From Mesaphorura yosii (lineage: Eukaryota; Arthropoda; Collembola; Poduromorpha; Tullbergiidae): 64,000 nucleotides of DNA. Both the position numbers and the translations under genes were made by a program. The notes beneath the pieces are model-generated. The model was not told the DNA's origin. It did not search any database and saw nothing but the letters and a program-made list of their open reading frames with translations. The stretch is from assembly GCA_009869945.1 (NCBI GenBank), contig WIXG01000230.1:1-64000 (forward strand), written 5' to 3'. Positions 11,719-22,755 of this stretch are shown piece by piece; the first letter of the stretch is position 1; each line of letters begins with the position of its first letter.

Positions 11719-13835
11719 TTACAAAAACTTGATTCTCACATTTGGGAATTTCCAGGATAAGTTTCTAAATTGCTTATCTAGTACTTGCTCACGAACGGGA
11801 GTAGGAAAGCATGATTTTGGGCAGATGAATTCCCCTCCGAATTCAAATACTTTAAGATTAGGCAAGAGTTCCAGAATCTGCATGTAGTCCAGTGCTGAAT
11901 CCGCCTGCATGTATGATTTGCGTTGGCGCATTGTCTTCTTCAAGTTGCGTGGATGAATGGAGCCTGAAGGCGTGCTGTTCATGTACCTGTCTATGGCTGG
12001 AATTCGGAGTCGCTTTAGACCTGTAGCAGAAATAAGAGTAATTAGTTGTTGTTGCTACTTAGTAAAAGATATTTTCCTTAATTTATCCAGCTCATGATCC
12101 ACCATACCTTGAAGAGTCTGCAACGCTTCTGGAGAATTAAGCAATGCTACAGTCAGCCAATCATTATCATAATTTCGTATTTCCAATTCTTCCAGTCCAA
12201 CCATTTCTTCGCACAATCCAAGCACAAATTTCTGCACAAAGTCATCATCGCTGCTGCTCATTTTCTCGATCTGGTTGTTAACTATAATTTTCTTAGTGTT
12301 TGGAAAAACAGAATGCAGTCGCTTAACGTTGTCCAGTATTGTCGGATTATTCTCAGGATTCGGTTGCGTCGCGTAGAATGGATTCTGGTCAATCTTCACG
12401 ACCATCGTTGTGCTGGAGTCTTCTGGCTGAATTGGGAACGAATTACTGCACGTATCAAGTATAGTCAAGTGCACTTTATCTCGAAGACAAAATGCTGGAA
12501 TATCAAGTGGGCAAAACATGGACCCAATTTCTGTGCTGACGAACGTGAGCGACGGAAACTTGTTCGAGTCAACATTTGCAATCTGAATAAAATTCGGCAT
12601 GAAAAATGCTCCTAGCTTGTGTGACCTGATATGGTAGCCCAACTTCTGCAGCTTGGGTAAGTAAGGTAGCATGTTGAGAAATTCTTCCGCGCTTGAGCGT
12701 AGAAACTCATAAAAGTTGCAGTCCAGATACTCCAGAGTGCTCGAATGCCTTCGAATAAACTGAATGACACTTGCGAAAGGTCGTTGCATGAGTTCCAACC
12801 CGTCATCGTGCAAGCGGAAAAGATGATTCATTGATACCGTAAATTTTTTCAGCCGAGGGAAGTGCAGAAGAGAAAATGTCTCGCTTGCACTTAGACAACG
12901 AAGTGTGATCTGGAGTTCGGTGATGCTGTTGAGTGTGGAACAATTCGGAAGAAGGTTTAACAGGTTTGTCAGATTAGTTTCGTGGATGCTGCCGCCGTAG
13001 CATTCCATCAACATTAGATTGGTCAGTTTTGGAGATGAATCGATGATTTTGGCCACAATTCTGGCCGACGTGTCATTTTCTTTGTCCGTGAACCCGTAAT
13101 AGTAAAAGTGTGTCAGTTCAGGGAAGTTCAGCTTCGCGACCATCGATGCAAACGAATTAAGAAGGGCCGGAAATTGTCCATTATTGTTAAGTCGAAGTAC
13201 TTGTAAGCCTGAAGATATTAGATGTGTCACAGACAAGAACCTTCCCAGCACGCTGTTGTGACTCCAGTCCGCCTTGTTTTCGTAGTGGTGATATGTGAGA
13301 GAATTCACACACTTAGGACCAAAGTATTCCACCAACTTATTCACTCCGTGCACAATTTCATTAATTCCGTTCTCGGTGCAGTAGTCAGGAAATGCCAAAT
13401 CGTAGCGCTTCAAAAAGTTTGGGTTGGACTGCTCCGCAATGAAATTGATGTGCTCGCCAATATTTCGGCAATCCAAGTTGATAATGCCGCCACGATTTTG
13501 TAAAACGTTTAGGCCTGCTGAGCTCCAGGTTCGACACACCAGACGACAACCGTATAAATCATCCTTCGGGAGGTAGCTGAAAGTCTTCTCAAGGACCTAC
13601 ACAGACGGAACACAAGGAATTCGGTTATTGATTGTGACCCACTACATCAATCAATGGCATCGAATGACAGTTTAAAGTGCAAGGTGCTTACTAAATCAAT
13701 CAGCAGAGGATGCAGTTCGTCCGAAGTTGGTTGACCAGGGGAATTGCTTGCACTTGAGTTTCGACTGCTCGTACTGCAGCTGTCCAGTAGACTTAACAGC
13801 CGATTCCTTGCAATGGTTCCAGATAATTGAGACAT
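11719..13835 (-). CDS. F-box protein with leucine-rich-repeat-like region (FBXL-like)
   Basis: Exons in transcript order are 13835-13692, 13596-12108 and 12020-11719 (phases 0 and 1), giving 644 residues. The ATG at 13835 is followed by a Ser-rich leader. The F-box spans the first intron: ELHPLLIDL, then VLEKTFSYLPKDD, then the signature RLVCRTWS near residues 66-73. About 550 residues of irregular leucine-rich repeats follow (for example SPKLTNLMLMECYGG, PRLKKFTV and STLEYLDCNF). F-box proteins bind SKP1 and present substrates to SCF ubiquitin ligases; the substrate here is unknown. The open frame runs past the donor at 12107 to a stop at 12055, but splicing there gives a better C-terminal repeat. 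It lies head to head with another F-box gene at 14757. Confidence 0.85.
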
Positions 13836-14756
13836 CACGACTTGCAGAAATGAAAATCTGTGATTGCAAACAAGTGAATGATTAAATTTATCAAGAAAAT
13901 TCGTCAGTTATGTAACTGACGTGATACGAACTGAGAGATGCAGGAACTTACCGGTATTGCCGGCTTTAGGCAGTAAAACTGATTTCTATCAATACAACTC
14001 GGATCACTTCAAGCGTCTCTAATTCGGATAAGCTAAAATAACGGATTTACAGTAAATTAACGGTTAAATACTTTCACTTTCAGTTAAATGTCGTCCCTGT
14101 CATTAAACTTGATGCCCCGCTTCGTGTCACGTACATGAGAATGGGTTACGTAAGCAATGTTATTGGAGGCAAAAGTTTACGAGTACGCAATAGTACGGAC
14201 TAGGTGATAGCACACATACATACAACAGCAAGGCCAGATCAAAGCGCTAAAAACGCTTAGTTGAAGCTCCCACATAATGAAGACATCCTTGCTCTTTGCT
14301 CAACGAAACACGTTTGAAAATTCGCATGTATGACGGTTTTGTTATAAAATTGAAACTACAGACGGGTAAACGTCGTTGCGCTGAAGGCTGAGCTGAAGTC
14401 GATCCTTCCACTTCCCCTGGACACGTGGATTCAGAGGATCTGAGTTGCAGCCCTAATAAATTGAAGATGCATGCGGGTGCAACCAATTAAAATGATGACT
14501 TTGTAAGAGCATCTTAGTCGCCGTCGCGTTGCACCGCCGTGACCGTGATTGAATTCGTTGTAATTGGCGGAGAAATTGTGATTGCGGTGGTAAGTCCGAA
14601 TAAATATTCTAATACAAAAGGTTCTGATAGTTTGAAACTGACAATTGTGTTCCATACTTACTTGAAGGGCTGCAAGTAAGCCTGGGCGTACTTGCACTGG
14701 CCCGCGCTCATCGAGTTTATTGAGGAGTTGGTTCACTGTTCATAGTCAAAATCAAA
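13836..14756. promoter_or_regulatory. Shared 5' region of two divergent F-box genes
   Basis: The 921 bases between the two start codons hold no supportable gene and must carry both 5' leaders and promoters. No clear TATA box was seen on either side. Confidence 0.4.
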
Positions 14757-17326
14757 ATGGCAGACGCTGCTGATACGCTTGAAGAAGTAGAAGTGGAAAT
14801 ACCTCCACACAGACACCCGTTACTTATGGAGGATGTAAGACACAATCAAGTCATGAAATGCCTCACCTTAGATAAACTCAATCTACTTCCTTAGTGGCGT
14901 TGTGGAGCTGAATTACACATGTTTGTTGATTACAGATACTGGACAAGATCTTTCCCTACTTTGACGATCCCAAGAACTTGGGTTCATTTCGTCTGGTGAG
15001 TCAGTCGTGGAATAAATCTGCAGCACGTACAGTCAAGAAGAACCTCCGCTGGAAAATTGGATCTACTTTGCACAGTGAAATGAGATTTATGGAGGTAATG
15101 GCGAATTGTACTGACGACATCTTTGGAAACTTCTTGTGGACACACAGTGAGAAAACGCCAAACATGAACGCCAGTGACCAGCAAGATCTGAGAAGAAGTA
15201 CAAGGCGCAAATATTTGGGAGACAACTGGCACAAATATGTTCAGCCATTCCTCGAAAAGTTTGGGCCACTCATTGTCAATTTGGAGCTGCGGGCACGGGA
15301 TCCGACTTATGTTGATCGAAGACTTCGGAGCTCGTTTCTGCCCAATCTCGAGCACTTGGAGCTGTATGACCTCTCAGAGGCCGTACTAACTGATACGGAG
15401 TCATTTCAGGAAATCAAATTCTTTGGCAAGCTCAAGTCAGTTTGTTTTAATCCGAAGATATTTCATGACGACGACGAAATACGAAACTTCAATGAAGGTA
15501 AAGCTCTCATTTGTGACAAAATTCTGGAAGCAGCTTCAGCGTTGAAGGAGTTGGAGATCAATCTACCAAAAACGACCTCGCGACTTCTGAAAGGACACGA
15601 GCCCTTGACACTGACAGCGTTTGCTTCCCTTACAAGTTTTACCATTTCCCCGAGGGAGACAGAAGATCCAACTTCCGCGGTGGCACTTGATAAAGTTGAG
15701 TTACAGAATTTGCTGGAACGCTCTCCAAACTTGAAGATCCTGCGAGTGACAACCTGTGCTCAGTTAAAGGAGACTGATATTTATGGCATCTTAGCAAAAT
15801 ATAAAGTCTGTGCCCAGCTGGAGGAGCTACACATAGCAATTAATTGCGAGGATTATGAGTACACAAGCGATGACAGTGATATGAGTTTGGAACTTGATAG
15901 TGACCATGAACACAGCGATTCTTCCTCCTCTTCTGACAAGGGCTTCAATCGCTTCAAGGACAGTGTTGAAAAAGAGTCCACCCGAGCTGGGGAACTGAAT
16001 GAAATGGAACCGGAGCATGAAGAATCCGACTCTGGCACAATTGATGACGTGGATCGTGCTTTTATAAAGGCAGACGTGCGAAGAAGTTTTGCTGAAGCTC
16101 GGTTGCTTGAACTCAAAAGAAGAGCTTCAGCCGAACTTGGACTTGATGCTGCACCCTCAAAAAAGAAAATAAAATCAGAAGAGCAAGCTGACAAGAAGAA
16201 GCGTGGGCACCCCATTCTTCAACTCCCAGAAATGCCGAAACTTAAAAAGCTGGGACTTCATAATTGGAAGTTTTCTGACTATGATCTTGAAATTTTTCCT
16301 CGCTATCCGCTTTTACGCGAAGTGGATTTGGAGCTGAGTGACTCTCCGGCCCTATCCTTTGGCCTGGATACAATGGTGGGTCTGGATGAACGCGGTGAGC
16401 ACTCTTGTGTCAAGTACTTGAAACTACGTGACTGCAGTCAGGACCTCGTGAATTGGGAAGGAATTGCAGCACTGTCCCAATTATTTCCTAATCTCGAAGA
16501 GCTTGATGTGAAAGTAGAGGATGACCACACTTTGACATCAATCTTCGTGCACATGACAAAACTGAAGCGACTGCACTTGAATGACAGCGAAATATCAGAT
16601 TCGGGAATTACTGGATTGCCCATGAAATTACTGAAGACTGGTTTCGAGAAATCGAACACATTGAGTGATGTGAAAACGTTGAGAGAAAGGACATACATTG
16701 GAAACCTGATTGGTAAGTCTAGGCGTCAGGGATCCGGAGAGCAAAAGATTCGATTTTCCCGAGATTCCGATCCGACAAAGGACTAATGACTGAACTATAG
16801 TGTTGTTCGTTGCTTGGAATTGCAGATCTTCAGGAATTGACTTACACTGGCCGCAGGCTGACAAAATACTCGATTCATTTCGGAATTGCTGCTTTGAAAA
16901 ATTTGACGAGTTTAAAGCTGAAGGTAACGTTGATTAAAGACTGCATTAAAGATTGCATGAAAGTTGCCATTTTTGCAATGATCCGATTTTACTTTCCCAC
17001 AGCCTCCACGCAGGCCCTATTCCTATAGTAGAAAATGGGTTCCACTTTTGTTCGGGTACGACAACGACAACGATCATGCACCTGTCGATATTCGCCCTCT
17101 TCTCACAAATTGTAAATACCTAGTCAAGCTTGATGTGAATGGGGAATCGCAAAACGAATGGGGCGCGACTGAGGATTCAGATTTTACAGATGATTCCGAT
17201 GTGGAAGACGTGACGCCCAGGACCGAGTTCAAGGGCTGTGGTCTGAAAGAAGATCAAATTAAATTAGTTAAAGAAACATTCCCGAACTTGGACTTGGTTT
17301 ATGGCGAAAAGGACCCACGTCTCTAA
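14757..17326 (+). CDS. F-box/LRR-like protein with acidic insert and basic motif
   Basis: Exons are 14757-14834, 14936-16712, 16826-16923 and 17003-17326 (phases 0, 1, 0), giving 758 residues. The F-box straddles the first intron (HPLLMED, then ILDKIFPYFDDPKNL and FRLVSQSW near residues 46-53), the same intron position as in the neighbouring divergent F-box gene. Leucine-rich-repeat-like segments follow (LPNLEHLELYDL, PNLKILRVTTC, PKLKKLGLHNW, PNLEELDVKVED, TKLKRLHLND). Around residues 330-400 lies a long Ser/Asp/Glu-rich insert, followed near 430-445 by a Lys-rich stretch (PSKKKIKSEEQADKKKRG) that could be a nuclear localisation signal. A second acidic patch lies near the C-terminus. Probable SCF substrate receptor; partner unknown. 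Confidence 0.85.
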
Positions 17327-18597
17327 GAAGAAGAGTGTTTTATAAAAGGGACTGGTGGCAAAAGCCAATTCCTTAATTGGTTTTTGAGTTATGAACAAAA
17401 AAGTAATGTACATTACTTCTGAAATGGCTCTCTGATAAAATTAGATTGCATTTTGAGTTAAGACTTTTCAGAATTTAATTATCTCTTACGACTTCTACTG
17501 TCTGTGCATAGATTTAATTGTTTTAAATTGTATAATAAAATAAGCCGTGTTAAGAAAAATTCTATTGGGATTTCATTCATTCTTTCATTCTCATCCAGAC
17601 AACCCAAGCGCACATTTAATTTGCGAGTCTCCATTTTCTTGCACTTGTGCTGTGTCTGTGAAGACTTGTTTCTCTTGATCTTTAAGATTCATGCGGATAA
17701 TTTGCTCTTTTGTCAAAACTCACGCTTCATGAAATTTCAGTCGGTAATGAAGGTCAACCACATTCAAGTCAGCGTCCAACAAACCAACCAACCAAACCAT
17801 CTTAAACACACAGGACGCGCAACTTTGTTGGATTGTCAAGTTCGACATATGTATGACGTGCTAGCTACACTGAGCCAGACTTCTTATGTAATTATGTAAC
17901 CAGTTGGTCCCGAACTTGACTGCTCGTGATCGTACTTATGAAGTGTTTAATTGGTAATAATTTTAAAGATTAACAGAGTGTTCGTTATCCAAAGCCATCA
18001 AATCTGAAGGAAGACACAGCGTTGCGTTGCGTGAAGCATGCGATCGCTATGTAATTATTCAATGAAATTCTAAGCAAGCAGCGCAATTTTTACAATACAA
18101 ACGACAAGGAATTGATTACCTGATCTGACCAGCAGAATATCAAATAATTTACAGAGATTGCATAAGGTTCTTGTTCTTTGTTTCTTTCCATGTCTTTTCT
18201 AGTGCTGTCTTGGCTGTCTACTCATGTCATTTTTTTCACTGACTTTATGATTCCAGATTCTGCGAGAGAAGGCGAAGGCGAAGGCATCGTCAGCAGGAAA
18301 GTATGCATTGGCAGCAGTAGAGTAGAATTCACGAACTGACTCAAGCGATGCACATGGACGACATGGATAACATGTCACTTGGACAAGAATTTATTGCCTG
18401 ATCAGGATAACCATGAAGAATTAGTAGTCTTTAATATGCAAATTCTTGATGAAGTTCATGCCAAGCCTTCAAAGCGTCCACCCATCCAATGTCCAATTGG
18501 TTGAGACTCGGCCTTCAAGGAGACGAGAAGCTGCAAACCAGTTGCACTTTGGCACTTTTTCACGACAAACTTCAGTTGCACTGACGCCTTCTCCAAA
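17327..18597. other. Intergenic, nothing recognised
   Basis: A 131-codon open frame at 17504-17899 has low-complexity, UTR-like composition and no domain. No other candidate. Confidence 0.45.
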
Positions 18598-20337
18598 ATG
18601 GGGTCCCACTTTCGTCTTCGTCCCGAACTTTTGCTGGCCCTGCTGAGCCTGGCACTGACATTCGCCTCAATCGTACAGGGCAAGACAAAAGAGTACACGT
18701 TCAACGTAAAGTACACGAGTGGCTGTCCCGATGGCGTGGAGAAGGACAAAATCTTGACAATCAACGGTTTATTTCCGGGCCCCAAGATTGAGGCAATAGT
18801 TGGTGACACGATCATTGTCACGCTCATCAACAACATACAGGATGGCCAAAATACGTCGATTCACTGGCACGGGATTCATCAGCGAAATACGCCTTTCCAA
18901 GATGGAACAAATATGCTTGCTCAATGCCCGCTCAAGCAGGGAGAGAAACAAGTCTATGAGTTTCCGGTGCCTGTCGCTGGAACATTCTGGTAAAAGAGTC
19001 TCAAGTTCTCAGCTACGTTTTGGTTCTAAGGATCCTTTCCCTGTACTCGCAGGTACCACGCCCACGTGAAAAGCCAATACACGGAAGGTCTTTGGGGTCC
19101 ACTCATCGTGCACAACACAAAAGAAGCCTACGAGTACGACGATGAATTCACAATCATGATTGGGGACTGGTACCATCGGACGGCGGAAGAGCTCGAGTAC
19201 TGGCACCTCTCCAAGCTCAGTCGAGGGGCTCCTCCATATCCTGACTCAGCGCTCATGAACGGACGAGGACGCACAAACTGCACCCTCGCTGAGAAAGATT
19301 TCAAATGTAGTGCCAAACACCAAAAGCGTCCCATCTTCAAAGTCACTCCTGGAAAAACTTACCGAATTCGTGTCATCAACGTGAGTGGCTACTCTGCCTT
19401 CAGATTCTCAATCGATGGACACAAAATGCATGCAATCGAAGTGGACACAATCGACGTCGTGAAAACTCCGGGGCTTGACGTGGCCGTGATTGCGTCTGCA
19501 CAGCGATACTCATTCCTCGTGACGATGAACGGAACGGAAGATCGGTACTTGATTCGTGCCGATTTGATGACTGAAATCTTGTTCGTAGACGGTCAAAATA
19601 TTAACGAGCACCCGGAGGGCGTGATGGCTAACGCGACGGGAGTCCTGCGATACGTGAGAAGGCAAGACCGCTCCACTGACTTTGGACTTGAGAGGTTCGA
19701 CTTCAATGACGAGCTTCCGCCCAGCACATTCAGCACACTTCCCGACCCGCTGTATTTGGATGACAATTTGCTGCACGCCCTCGACGGGATCAAAGCACCA
19801 GGATACTACGACGAGCAATTTGTCCTCAATGTTACCTTTGTGTACGAGCATGAGGTCCGAAGAGGAGCCTTGAATAACATTTCGTTCAAACTTCCGACTG
19901 ACAAGCCTCTGCTACTCAAAATGATCACGAACGACGAAATCCTCGACAAACACAATCCACTTTTCCTCCGTTACGGTGACGTCATTCAGGTTGTGATTAA
20001 CAATCCATTCGATGGTCGGCACCCGTTCCACTTCCACGGGCACTCCTTCTGGGTCATGGGCACTGGTGAGCAAGGCGATGGCGATTACGACCCTTCACAA
20101 CACAACCTCGTGTTTGATGGCGTGCGAAGAGACACTGTTGTGGTGCATCAGAATTCGTGGGTAGTGATTCGATTCATCGCAGACAACCCTGGGCTTTGGG
20201 CGCTTCACTGCCACATTGACTGGCACAACCTAAGTGGAATGGCTGCAGTCTTCGTCGAGGCTCCCGAGCGTGCTCACAACCTGACGATACCGCCTGAAAG
20301 TCTTCGGATTTGTAAACATCACGGAATCACTCTTTGA
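18598..20337 (+). CDS. Secreted multicopper oxidase, laccase-like with a fungal-style C-terminal copper motif
   Basis: Exons are 18598-18989 and 19053-20337, giving 558 residues with an N-terminal signal peptide (cleavage near residue 28, after IVQG). All four copper-binding clusters are present: HWHG at 89-92, YHAH at 132-135, HPFHFHGH at 454-461 and HCHIDWH at 516-522, followed by GM, whose Met sits at the axial type 1 position. The protein should oxidise phenols, Fe(II) or similar donors with reduction of oxygen to water. The length and the HCHIDWH form match fungal laccases and ferroxidases; arthropod laccases are usually longer, with a cysteine-rich N-terminal domain and HCHF-type motifs. 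That domain is absent here. Codon use is GC-richer than the flanks. AATAAA at 20517-20522. A fungal origin is an inference. Confidence 0.9.
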
Positions 20338-20700
20338 AAAGTCCTACCACAGACGTTAAGCGAAATGACAAACGATTTAAACGGCATCGTGAATTATTTT
20401 AACTAGGACTTAAGATGTATTTAGTTAATACTACAACATGCTATCTTGAAAATGTATTAAAATTATGAATATATGTATGTAAGTGCCAATTAATTAACAA
20501 AAACGAATGTAACACTAATAAAAGAGCATACAACACGTATTTTACGGGGTTTTATGACGAATAGAATAACAATACTTACTTCCTCCGCTTGGAAGTTTTC
20601 AACGTACTAGAATTGGGATTTATAAGCATTGCATTAGCATGCACAAGTACAGCTACTACTCCAGACTTTACTTAGCATATACTCTTTAGAAATAATTTTG
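20338..20700. other. Intergenic between convergent genes
   Basis: Contains the laccase polyadenylation signal (20517) and AT-rich sequence. No gene. Confidence 0.5.
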
Positions 20701-21630
20701 TTATTTGCACCGAAGATATCCGGCATGACACTTCTTCTGTGGGTCGTCCGATCCACCATCAATGTCTGTCGCGTTGTCAGCTGAGGAGATATTAATACCC
20801 CTTTCTTTAAGTTCCGCCAAAGGGAATCGCTTAAGAAAATCAAGTTCGCTGAATCCCAAATCCACACAAATTATGGGTGACAATTTAGCGAAAGTATCCG
20901 ATGAGCCGCAGTAAAGCTGCCAAAGTAAGCTGCCTTTAACTCGTACGACGACAAATCCTTCTGAGGCGTTTCCACTGCTAAACAAAATATTTCCGAGGGT
21001 CATATTTTTGCATAGTTGAGTATTCTGTGACAAAGCCAACCTGGAAGAATCCATGAAGCTTCCTGTAGATTCTAGATGAAAGCAAGTTTCTGCGTTTCCA
21101 GTTGAGCAGTTTTCAATTTTTCCACTAACACCAAGTTTTTTTACTGTAGCTAACTTCTGTATTAATTCATCAGATGAAGGTGTTGAAGACGAAGAACTAG
21201 CATCTGATTGTTTGGTCGAGTCTTCCTGCATGCCCGCTCCTAAACCAGTTGTCGTACGTGGGATCTGATTGGATACTTTCTCAGTAGAACTGGCGGTGCT
21301 AGCGAAATTATCAGAATTGGAACTGATACCGTCTTTTCTGCTCTCAACTGAAGTAGTACAGATATTTGTTGTTTCCGTCTGCAATAACTTTTCAGTAGAC
21401 GTTGGTAGAGTTGAATTAATCTTGTTGGTGCTGTCAGGTTGAGATGATGCCCAGTATAAGATGCCCAAGCTCACCGCGATCATTAAACTAAGGACAACAA
21501 TGACCTTCGTCCAATGGCAGATTCTTACACGCCGAGCCATTTTGCTGTAGCCAACTGGATCAACATACTGAATTCGACGCATGTGTGATTTGCTAAAGTT
21601 GAGCTTATACCAGGCACTGATACGATTCAT
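20701..21630 (-). CDS. Type II single-pass membrane protein with mucin-like stalk and SRCR-like domain
   Basis: Single coding exon of 309 residues; the 5' leader seems to contain an intron (21632-21707, GTGAGTAAG to GGCAG) ending one base before the ATG. A basic cytoplasmic N-terminus of about 40 residues is followed by one membrane helix (residues about 42-61, VIVVLSLMIAVSLGILYW). A Ser/Thr-rich stalk (about 65-165) comes next. The C-terminal ectodomain, with paired cysteines, contains FVVVRVKGSLLWQLYCG and PIICVDLGFSE, which resembles the scavenger receptor cysteine-rich fold (compare the family's VCRQLGF signature) as in corin- or enteropeptidase-type proteins, but no protease domain follows. 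Possible cell-surface receptor or recognition protein. The SRCR assignment is moderate. Confidence 0.65.
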   Translation of the reverse strand: MNRISAWYKLNFSKSHMRRIQYVDPVGYSKMARRVRICHWTKVIVVLSLMIAVSLGILYWASSQPDSTNKINSTLPTSTEKLLQTETTNICTTSVESRKDGISSNSDNFASTASSTEKVSNQIPRTTTGLGAGMQEDSTKQSDASSSSSTPSSDELIQKLATVKKLGVSGKIENCSTGNAETCFHLESTGSFMDSSRLALSQNTQLCKNMTLGNILFSSGNASEGFVVVRVKGSLLWQLYCGSSDTFAKLSPIICVDLGFSELDFLKRFPLAELKERGINISSADNATDIDGGSDDPQKKCHAGYLRCK

Positions 21631-21707
21631 TCTGCCTTAAGATAAGCAGAAACCTTTGATTATCCCAACTCTCAAGTAAAATTAAATTGCATTTAGGGCT
21701 TACTCAC

Positions 21708-22755
21708 GTCGTATATGCTTCTTGAAATAGCGTGAGCGTGGCAGACTTCTTGAACTGGCAGGGTTAGTTATCAGAACTCGATACCAATTTGGAACTTAAC
21801 TTTTGATCTTGATAATAACAAGCAACTCTAACAAATTGGGTCAGAATGACCACCATCAAATTACAAAAGAATTAAAGAAATTACAAAAACATCCGCTACT
21901 TTCTATTTTGTATCATGGAGAATCATCCCATAGCCTTCTCTTGTCGCTTTCTTAGTTGACACTTGCATAACTATTCAAGCGGAGCGGAGGCGGAAGTGTC
22001 ACATGAATTCATCATCAATTCTGCACTGTTGACTGCTGACTGGCGCAAATCCGCATGCGGCTGCCGGCGGCAGCACCAGCGGTGGCACTAGGACCCCTAG
22101 TACGGCCTGAGCCGTGACCTGCGTGTCAAAGAAACCCAAAACGGAACGAGAAAAAGACAGGAGCAGGGCAGTGTGGACTTGCGTCGTCAATCGTCATGGC
22201 CAATTATTGTCATGATCTTTTCACTGAAGCAACTAGTCCGTGGACAGCCATTAAGAATTAAGGCGGAAAGCTATTCGGAAAGAGGTGGATTTGGAGTGAG
22301 TCAGATTTGTGTACAACAGGACACAGGAGGCATCTGGTCAATATCAATGGGGTGGTGTGGTCGAATCTGCAGTGCACGCATGTTGTGACTGGTCATGCTG
22401 TGATGTTGTTGGCATTGCCCTTGACATTCATGCAGCGCAGATTATCGATTGGTCGTAGTCGTAGTGTCCCACACCCCAAATTTCGAAATCTTGTTTCAAG
22501 ATAAGACATTTCTCGTGTCTGTGATCATGTTTTCGCACTCTGGGTCTCTGTCCATTTTGTCCATGCTCACAGGTAAGATTGCAAATTATGTCACGCGCGT
22601 GCACAGTGTCTGTGTTTGTACTTATCGAAGCATCTGGTACGGACTCCGAGAAAGGGTTGAATGTCAAGTTCCGGATTCATTAATTCATTCACGTTCAGAG
22701 CCTCCTCAAAACCTTGTCATAAAACTCTGCCCGTGATAAACGTAGTTAATGCAAG
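21708..22755. other. Intergenic region between divergent genes
   Basis: Short frames only. Must carry promoters for the membrane protein (-) and the XK-related gene (+). No clear signals seen. Confidence 0.4.

Noticed and set aside
12021..12058. Short 38-base intron at the stop codon of the first F-box gene
   Set aside because: It leaves the following exon out of frame; the donor at 12107 gives an 87-base intron and restores the conserved-looking repeat.
17504..17899. 131-codon open frame downstream of an F-box gene
   Set aside because: Composition is UTR-like and no domain, signal peptide or splice support is seen.
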